Below are positions 56,791 to 64,000 of a stretch of DNA of 64,000 nt, one piece after another. The notes under the pieces were generated by a model. That model did not search any database. It was not told where the DNA came from and was given only the letters and a program-made list of their open reading frames with translations. This DNA comes from an uncultured Pelagibacteraceae bacterium (GTDB lineage: Bacteria > Pseudomonadota > Alphaproteobacteria > Pelagibacterales > Pelagibacteraceae). The translations under genes and the position numbers were made by a program. Numbering within the stretch: the stretch's first letter is position 1; each line of letters starts with the position of its first letter. Where the stretch lies: the NCBI GenBank assembly GCA_902536765.1, contig CACAYM010000001.1, forward strand, positions 124,001 to 188,000, given 5' to 3'.

Positions 56791-58190
56791 TGGCTGAAAA
56801 ATTTCAAGCAGTAGTAATTGGAGGTGGCCCTGGTGGTTATGTGTGTGCAATAAGATTATCTCAATTAGGTTTTAGAACGGCATGTGTAGAGGCACGAAAT
56901 ACACTTGGTGGTACTTGTCTTAATGTAGGATGTATACCCTCAAAAAGTTTACTGAACTTGTCAGAAAATTTTCAAAAAGCAAAAAAATTACAAAATCTAG
57001 GAATTGAAGTAGGTGAGGTTAAACTAAATTTAGAAAAGATGATGAAAAATAAGGAAAAATCAGTCTCCATTCTTACAAAAGGAGTCGAATTTTTGTTCAA
57101 AAAAAATAAAGTCTCTCATTTCAATGGAACTGGCTCTATAGCATCTGCAAATGAAGTTTTAGTAACAACAAAAGATAATAAAAAAATTTCTTTAAATACA
57201 GATAATATAATTATTTCTACAGGTTCAATACCAGTTGAGTTGCCAGGTATTAAGTTTGATGAAAAAATTGTTCTATCTTCATCTGGTGCTCTTGATCTTA
57301 AAAGTGTACCAAAAAAAATGGTTATAGTAGGAGGTGGATATATTGGTCTTGAAATGGGATCTGTATGGTCGAGACTGGGCTCGGAAGTTCATGTAGTCGA
57401 AGCATTAAACTATATTACACCAGGAATGGATAAAGAAATCTCCTCAGAGTTTTTAAAAATTTTGAAGAAGCAAGGAATTATTTTTCATCTTGAGACAAAA
57501 GTACAAAACATCAAAAATGAAAAAAATTCTGCAAAAATTTCAATACAAGATAAAACTGGCAAAAATAGTGAATTAATTGCAGATGTTGTTTTGATTTCTG
57601 TTGGTAGAAAAGCAAATACGAAAAATCTTAATTTAGAAAAAATTGGTGTGAGCTTAGATAATAAAAAAAGAATTAAAGTAAATAAAGAATTTAGAACTAG
57701 CACAAAAAATATTTTTGCAATAGGTGATGTGATCTCAGGTCCAATGTTAGCGCACAAGGCTGAAGAAGAAGGTATAGCGGTTGCAGAATTGATAGCGGGT
57801 CAATCGGGCCATGTAAATTATGACTTAATTCCTGGGGTAATTTACACATCTCCTGAAGTTGCTGTTATCGGAAAAACTGAAGAGCAATTAAAAGAAGGCA
57901 ATATAAAATACAAAGTCGGCAAATTTCCTTTTATGGCTAATTCAAGAGCTAAAACTGTTAATAATGCAGAAGGTTTTGTTAAAATATTAGCAGATGAAAA
58001 GACTGACAAGGTATTAGGTGTTCACATGATTGGATCGCACGTTGGAGAAATGATTGCAGAAATGGCAGTTGCGATGGAATTTGGTGCAAGTTCAGAAGAC
58101 ATTGCTAGGACTTGCCATGCTCATCCCACTTTTTCAGAAGCAATTAAAGAAGCAGCTTTATCTGTAGAAAAAAGAGCAATACACTCTTAA
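56790..58190 (+). CDS. lpdA: Dihydrolipoamide dehydrogenase
   Basis: A 466-aa FAD/NAD disulfide oxidoreductase, E3 of the 2-oxoglutarate complex. AVVIGGGPGGYVCAIRLSQLG, redox pair GGTCLNVGCIPSKSLL, NAD loop MVIVGGGYIGLEMGSVWSRLGSEV, FAIGDVISGPMLAHKAEEEG and HAHPTFSEAIKEAA (active-site His and Glu) are complete. The length is normal. priA follows after 21 bases. Confidence 0.98.
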   Translation: MAEKFQAVVIGGGPGGYVCAIRLSQLGFRTACVEARNTLGGTCLNVGCIPSKSLLNLSENFQKAKKLQNLGIEVGEVKLNLEKMMKNKEKSVSILTKGVEFLFKKNKVSHFNGTGSIASANEVLVTTKDNKKISLNTDNIIISTGSIPVELPGIKFDEKIVLSSSGALDLKSVPKKMVIVGGGYIGLEMGSVWSRLGSEVHVVEALNYITPGMDKEISSEFLKILKKQGIIFHLETKVQNIKNEKNSAKISIQDKTGKNSELIADVVLISVGRKANTKNLNLEKIGVSLDNKKRIKVNKEFRTSTKNIFAIGDVISGPMLAHKAEEEGIAVAELIAGQSGHVNYDLIPGVIYTSPEVAVIGKTEEQLKEGNIKYKVGKFPFMANSRAKTVNNAEGFVKILADEKTDKVLGVHMIGSHVGEMIAEMAVAMEFGASSEDIARTCHAHPTFSEAIKEAALSVEKRAIHS

Positions 58191-58211
58191 AAAAAAGCTT
58201 AATATAAATCA

Positions 58212-60167
58212 ATGAAAGTTCCGATTCTTTTACCAAAAATATTCAATCATCCTTTCACCTACGAAACTAATTTAAAATTAAGATTAGGAGACTATGTAGA
58301 GGTGCCATTCGGAAAAACAAAAACCGTTGGAGTTGTGTGGGATGAATTTGAAAAGAATACAGAAAAAAAATTTCAAACAAAAAAAATTATCAAAAAGCTA
58401 AAGATACCAAATCTTAATAAAAAAATGGTTAACTTTATAAATTGGTTTGCAGAATATAATGTTATTCCGAAAGGTATGGCCTTAAAATTAAGTTTATTAA
58501 ATAATAGTAATCTAGATGAATTTCAAAAAAATGAACTACAAAATTATTCTATAAATTTAAAAAAAAAAATATTTAATTTAACCAAAACACAGAAAGATAG
58601 TTTAAAAAAAATAGAAAAAAAAAATAACGAATTTAGGGTTCATGTTGTCCAAGGAGTTACTGGTTCAGGCAAAACTATTGTTTATTTCCATACGATAAAA
58701 AAAATTCTCGACAAGTCCAGACAGTGTTTAATTTTACTTCCAGAAATAGGATTAATATCACAATTTGAAAAAAAATTTACGGAGTTTTTTGGTTTTTATC
58801 CTGCGATATGGCATTCTGGAATAAGCCAAAAGAATAGAAAAATTATTTGGAACGGAGTTGTAAATAATAAAATAAAAATAGTAATTGGAGCAAGGTCCTC
58901 TTTATTTCTTCCTTTTAGTGATTTAGGACTTATTATTGTTGATGAAGAGCATGATCAGTCATTCAAGCAAGATGAAGGAGTAATTTACAATGCGAGAGAT
59001 ATGGCCATATCAAGAGCTTTCTTTGAAAATTTTCCAATTAATTTAGTCACATCTATTCCCTCGTTAGAAACTTTTAATAACATAAAAAAAGGAAAATTTT
59101 CTGTTTCTAAAATATCAGAAAGATTTGAAAAGGCTTCTTTACCAAATTATGAAATAATTAATTTAAATAAAACAAAGCTAGAACCTAATTCCTGGTTATC
59201 CAAAGAGATAATTGAAAAAGTAAAATATCATTTGTCAATTAATGATCAGGTATTATTTTTTGTAAATCGTAGAGGTTTTGCACCAAACGTTTTTTGTAAA
59301 AAATGCTTAAAAATATTTGCTTGCCCAAATTGCTCAATTAATCTCGTTTACCATAAAACAAAAGAAATTTTGTTATGTCATTATTGCGGATATAAATCAC
59401 AAATTAATTTGGAATGTAAGGATAATAAAAAATGTGATTTAGTTTTTTATGGTCCTGGCGTTGAGAGGATTGCTGAGGAGGTTAAAAAAAAATTTCCTTC
59501 ACAAAATCATTTAATTTTTTCAAGCGACACAATGAATAAAAAAAATTCAAAAGATATATTAAAAAAAATAGTCGATAATAAAATTCAAATTTTGATAGGA
59601 ACACAATTAATTTCTAAAGGTTTTCATTTCCCACATTTAAATTGTATTGTCGTCGTAGATATCGATCTTAGCTCGCAAGGACATGATTTAAGAGGTACCG
59701 AAAAAAATTTACAACTTTATCATCAACTTTCAGGAAGAGCAGGTAGAGCAGGAAAACCTGCAATGGTATATTTTCAAACTTATAATTTAAACAAAAATAT
59801 GATCTCGGATATTACAAATGAAAACCCAGAAATTTTTTTAGAAAAAGAGCTGGAGTTAAGAAAAATAAATGGATTACCACCTTTTCAAAGATTTATTTCA
59901 TTGATAGTTACTGGTTCAAACGAAAAAAAAACCGAACAAGAAGCAAAGAGATTTAAAATTTACATTGAAAAAATTTTAGATGGTAAAGTATTAGGACCAG
60001 TAAATTCCCCAATATTTCGTATCAGAAAAAAGTTTAGAGTAAGACTATTAATTAGATCAAAAAAATCTTTAAATATTCAAAAAAAATTGGCAACTTTGAT
60101 CTCAAATTTCAAATTTTTAAATGGAATAAAACTGACGGTTGATGTCGACCCAATAAACTTCAATTAA
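58212..60167 (+). CDS. priA: Primosomal replication restart helicase PriA
   Basis: A 651-aa superfamily 2 DNA helicase that reloads the replisome at collapsed forks. Walker A VQGVTGSGKTIVYFH, DEEH box IVDEEHDQSFKQDEG, and the zinc Cys set CKKC, CPNC, CHYC and CKDNKKC are visible, followed by VYFQTYNLN and the C-terminal domain. It is shorter than E. coli PriA (732 aa), mostly in the N-terminal DNA-binding part. In alphaproteobacteria priA commonly lies next to the ATP synthase genes, as here. Confidence 0.95.
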   Translation: MKVPILLPKIFNHPFTYETNLKLRLGDYVEVPFGKTKTVGVVWDEFEKNTEKKFQTKKIIKKLKIPNLNKKMVNFINWFAEYNVIPKGMALKLSLLNNSNLDEFQKNELQNYSINLKKKIFNLTKTQKDSLKKIEKKNNEFRVHVVQGVTGSGKTIVYFHTIKKILDKSRQCLILLPEIGLISQFEKKFTEFFGFYPAIWHSGISQKNRKIIWNGVVNNKIKIVIGARSSLFLPFSDLGLIIVDEEHDQSFKQDEGVIYNARDMAISRAFFENFPINLVTSIPSLETFNNIKKGKFSVSKISERFEKASLPNYEIINLNKTKLEPNSWLSKEIIEKVKYHLSINDQVLFFVNRRGFAPNVFCKKCLKIFACPNCSINLVYHKTKEILLCHYCGYKSQINLECKDNKKCDLVFYGPGVERIAEEVKKKFPSQNHLIFSSDTMNKKNSKDILKKIVDNKIQILIGTQLISKGFHFPHLNCIVVVDIDLSSQGHDLRGTEKNLQLYHQLSGRAGRAGKPAMVYFQTYNLNKNMISDITNENPEIFLEKELELRKINGLPPFQRFISLIVTGSNEKKTEQEAKRFKIYIEKILDGKVLGPVNSPIFRIRKKFRVRLLIRSKKSLNIQKKLATLISNFKFLNGIKLTVDVDPINFN

Positions 60168-60188
60168 TAAGCAAAAAATTAACCTATT

Positions 60189-60217
60189 TTGACAACGAGG
60201 TACTTGAAGACAATAGT
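60189..60217 (+). promoter_or_regulatory. Candidate promoter of the ATP synthase operon
   Basis: A perfect -35 hexamer TTGACA (60189-60194) is followed after 17 bases by AATAGT (60212-60217), which matches TATAAT at four of six positions. It lies in the 107-bp gap between priA and atpH, the only sizeable gap before the operon. The predicted leader is about 50 bases. The AGAC-AATA-GTCT hairpin overlaps the -10 box. Confidence 0.5.
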
Positions 60218-60274
60218 CTCATATGTTACTTAATTTTCGAATTTTTAAATTCATCAATTCATAAAGGATCTAAG

Positions 60275-60832
60275 TTGAGCAAAAAAAATAGTCTCTCTGA
60301 AGTAACTTTTAGCAGATATTCTCTGGCTCTTTATGAGCTAGCTCATGAATCAGACTCTGTAAATGAGGTAGAGATACAGGCATTAACAATAGTTGATCTG
60401 ATATCTAAAAGCGAAGATTTAAAGTTTTGCATTAAAAGTCCCACAATAAGCAAGAAAGAGTTGGAAAATTTGATCAATTCTATTTCAGAAAAAAATAATA
60501 TGAATGAGTTGTTAAAAAAATTTCTATTTTTTCTTATTCATAAAAGAAGATTCTTCTATGTTGATAAAATTTTAAGAGAATTTATTGAAACTTGTTCCAA
60601 GAAAAGAGGAGAAATAAAAGCAGAATTAATTTCAGCAAAAGATTTAAGTGAAAGTGATGTAGAAAATATTAAAAATGATCTCTCGAATTCCTTTAATTCA
60701 AAAATAAAACTTACTTATAAAAACGACAAAAGTTTAGTTGGAGGATTAATTTTGCAAGTTGGCAGTACTATGATTGACACATCAATTAAAAATAAATTAC
60801 AAAAAATAGAAAAACAAATGGTTGAGGCATAA
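60275..60832 (+). CDS. atpH: ATP synthase F1 delta subunit
   Basis: A 185-aa stalk protein linking F1 to the b subunits. FSRYSLALYELAHESDSVNEVE, then FLFFLIHKRRFFYVDKILREFIE and LVGGLILQVGSTMIDTSIKNKLQKIE are the conserved ends. The start is a TTG, preceded by AAGGA at 60264-60268; no in-frame ATG lies near the N-terminus, so the TTG seems real. The atpA ATG follows the stop directly. Membrane subunit genes (atpB, atpE, atpF) are not adjacent, as usual in alphaproteobacteria. Confidence 0.95.
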   Translation: MSKKNSLSEVTFSRYSLALYELAHESDSVNEVEIQALTIVDLISKSEDLKFCIKSPTISKKELENLINSISEKNNMNELLKKFLFFLIHKRRFFYVDKILREFIETCSKKRGEIKAELISAKDLSESDVENIKNDLSNSFNSKIKLTYKNDKSLVGGLILQVGSTMIDTSIKNKLQKIEKQMVEA

Positions 60833-62365
60833 ATGGAAATAAATCCTTCAGAAGTTACAAAAATATTAAAAGAGCAAATTAAAAAATTTGGAGATAAAGC
60901 TGAAATTACAGAAGTTGGACAGGTTTTGTCTGTTGGAGATGGTATTGCTAGAGTTTATGGTTTAGATAATGTCCAAGCAGGTGAAATGGTAGAGTTTGCA
61001 GATGGATCTAAAGGTATGGCTTTAAATTTAGAAAGTGAAAATGTCGGTGTTGTTATATTTGGAGACGATAAGGCAATTAAAGAGGGTGACACAGTGAAAA
61101 GAACAGGAGAAATCGTCGACACCCCTGTTGGAAAAGAGTTGCTTGGTAGAGTAGTAGATGGTTTAGGAAATCCGATTGATGGAAAAGGTGCTTTAGATAA
61201 AAATGTAAAAAAAAGTAGAGTTGAAGTAAAAGCTCCAGGAATTATTCCAAGAAAATCTGTAAGTGAACCAATGCAGTCAGGTTTAAAAGCAATTGATAGT
61301 TTAGTTCCAATTGGTAGAGGACAAAGAGAATTAATCATAGGTGATAGACAAACAGGAAAAACAGCGGTTGCCGTTGATACAATAATAAATCAAAAAAAAA
61401 TAAACGAAAGTGGAGATGAAAAACAGAAATTGTATTGTATATATGTTGCAATTGGACAAAAAAGATCAACAGTAAGACAAATTCAGAAAACTTTAGAGGA
61501 AGCTGGCGCTATGGAATACACAACTATAGTAGCAGCTACAGCATCAGACGCTGCGCCTTTGCAATTTCTAGCGCCATATACAGGATGTGCTATGGGAGAG
61601 TTTTTTAGAGACAATGGCATGCATGCTTTGATTATATACGATGATCTTTCAAAACAAGCAGTTGCCTATAGACAAATGTCATTATTATTAAGAAGACCTC
61701 CTGGAAGAGAAGCTTACCCTGGAGATGTATTTTACCTTCACAGCAGATTACTTGAAAGAGCCGCAAAACTTGGAGATGAACATGGGGGAGGATCTTTAAC
61801 AGCATTACCAATAATTGAAACACAAGCAGGCGACGTTTCTGCTTATATTCCAACTAATGTAATATCTATTACAGATGGACAAATATTCTTAGAAACAAAT
61901 CTTTTTAACCAAGGTATAAGACCAGCTATTAACGTAGGTTTATCGGTTTCACGTGTAGGATCAGCTGCTCAAACAAAAGCAATGAAAAAGGTTTCTGGAT
62001 CAATGAAGTTGGAATTAGCACAATATAGAGAAATGGCTGCATTTGCGCAATTTGGTTCTGATTTAGATGCATCAACACAAAAATTGTTAAATAGAGGATC
62101 AAAATTAACAGAACTTTTAAAACAAAAACAATTCTCACCAATGACAGTTGCTGAACAAGTTGTCTCTGTATTTTGCGGTGTGAGAGGATATCTTGATGAT
62201 ATTGATCAAAAAGATATATCTGATTTTGAAAATAAAATTCTGCAAAAATGTAAATCCGATAAACCAGAAATTTTAAATTCAATTTCAAGTTCAGGAAAAT
62301 TAGAAGAAAATGCAGAAAAAATGCTAATTGATCTAATTAACGAATTTAAAAAGGGATTGAAGTAA
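60833..62365 (+). CDS. atpA: ATP synthase F1 alpha subunit
   Basis: A 510-aa non-catalytic nucleotide-binding subunit. [22 protein letters not shown]-loop [60 protein letters not shown] and the Arg finger region [11 protein letters not shown]...[12 protein letters not shown] are all canonical. The length is normal. It is separated by 2 bases from atpG. Confidence 0.99.
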   Translation: MEINPSEVTKILKEQIKKFGDKAEITEVGQVLSVGDGIARVYGLDNVQAGEMVEFADGSKGMALNLESENVGVVIFGDDKAIKEGDTVKRTGEIVDTPVGKELLGRVVDGLGNPIDGKGALDKNVKKSRVEVKAPGIIPRKSVSEPMQSGLKAIDSLVPIGRGQRELIIGDRQTGKTAVAVDTIINQKKINESGDEKQKLYCIYVAIGQKRSTVRQIQKTLEEAGAMEYTTIVAATASDAAPLQFLAPYTGCAMGEFFRDNGMHALIIYDDLSKQAVAYRQMSLLLRRPPGREAYPGDVFYLHSRLLERAAKLGDEHGGGSLTALPIIETQAGDVSAYIPTNVISITDGQIFLETNLFNQGIRPAINVGLSVSRVGSAAQTKAMKKVSGSMKLELAQYREMAAFAQFGSDLDASTQKLLNRGSKLTELLKQKQFSPMTVAEQVVSVFCGVRGYLDDIDQKDISDFENKILQKCKSDKPEILNSISSSGKLEENAEKMLIDLINEFKKGLK

Positions 62366-62367
62366 GT

Positions 62368-64000
<1,633 letters not shown>

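Overview
The window is a gene-dense, very AT-rich stretch of an alphaproteobacterial chromosome. Gene content, gene order, tiny spacers and protein sequences point to the SAR11 clade (Candidatus Pelagibacter or a close relative). The strongest single clue is a dmdA-type DMSP demethylase sitting beside its acyl-CoA ligase and dehydrogenase, close to asd, sdh and the suc genes. No insertion sequence, prophage, CRISPR array, tRNA or rRNA gene was recognised. No gap between genes exceeds about 180 bases.

Layout. 1-5342: the cut-off acs gene, an EVE-domain protein, a TPR plus GT41 glycosyltransferase, and tsaD. 5398-9249: a plus-strand run of hemC, hemD, a MscS-type channel, yggT and folD. 9250-11970: argG, an IalB-like secreted protein and a Tas-like reductase on the minus strand. 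12023-14065: a Bax-inhibitor-1 protein, DUF2794, yciB and hspQ. 14066-14244: a non-coding gap with a 16-bp-stem inverted repeat. 14245-18919: cytochrome c maturation genes ccmC-D-E-F-G-H and a PagL-like lipid A deacylase. 18929-30403: a 2-hydroxy/2-oxo acid region with two tandem FMN oxidases, an aminotransferase, a GlcD/LDHD-type FAD enzyme, a D-2-hydroxyacid dehydrogenase, a TRAP transporter (dctPQM, with a clear terminator between dctP and dctQ), an amidase, a 60-aa membrane protein and a membrane-anchored hydrolase. 30396-38464: ftsY and dapF on the minus strand, then ffh-rpsP-trmD-rplS-leuC-leuD-leuB on the plus strand. 38498-43778: the DMSP demethylation cassette. 43800-60167: asd, sdhCDAB, mmsA, mdh, sucCDAB, lpdA and priA. 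60275-64000: atpH-atpA-atpG-atpD, the last cut by the window edge.

How it fits together. The right half is an energy block: acyl-CoA and 2-oxo acid products feed the lower TCA cycle (2-oxoglutarate dehydrogenase, succinyl-CoA synthetase, succinate dehydrogenase, malate dehydrogenase), which drives the ATP synthase encoded next to it. The left middle supplies heme and cytochrome c maturation for respiration. The TRAP and hydroxyacid enzymes plausibly import and oxidise small organic acids.

The most interesting unexplained element is a roughly 96-nt, GC-rich, four-stem cloverleaf-like sequence in the 157-bp divergent gap between dapF and ffh (about 32178-32273). It has no SRP RNA motif and matches no RNA family I can name. 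The second is the hairpin at 14132-14191 upstream of ccmC.
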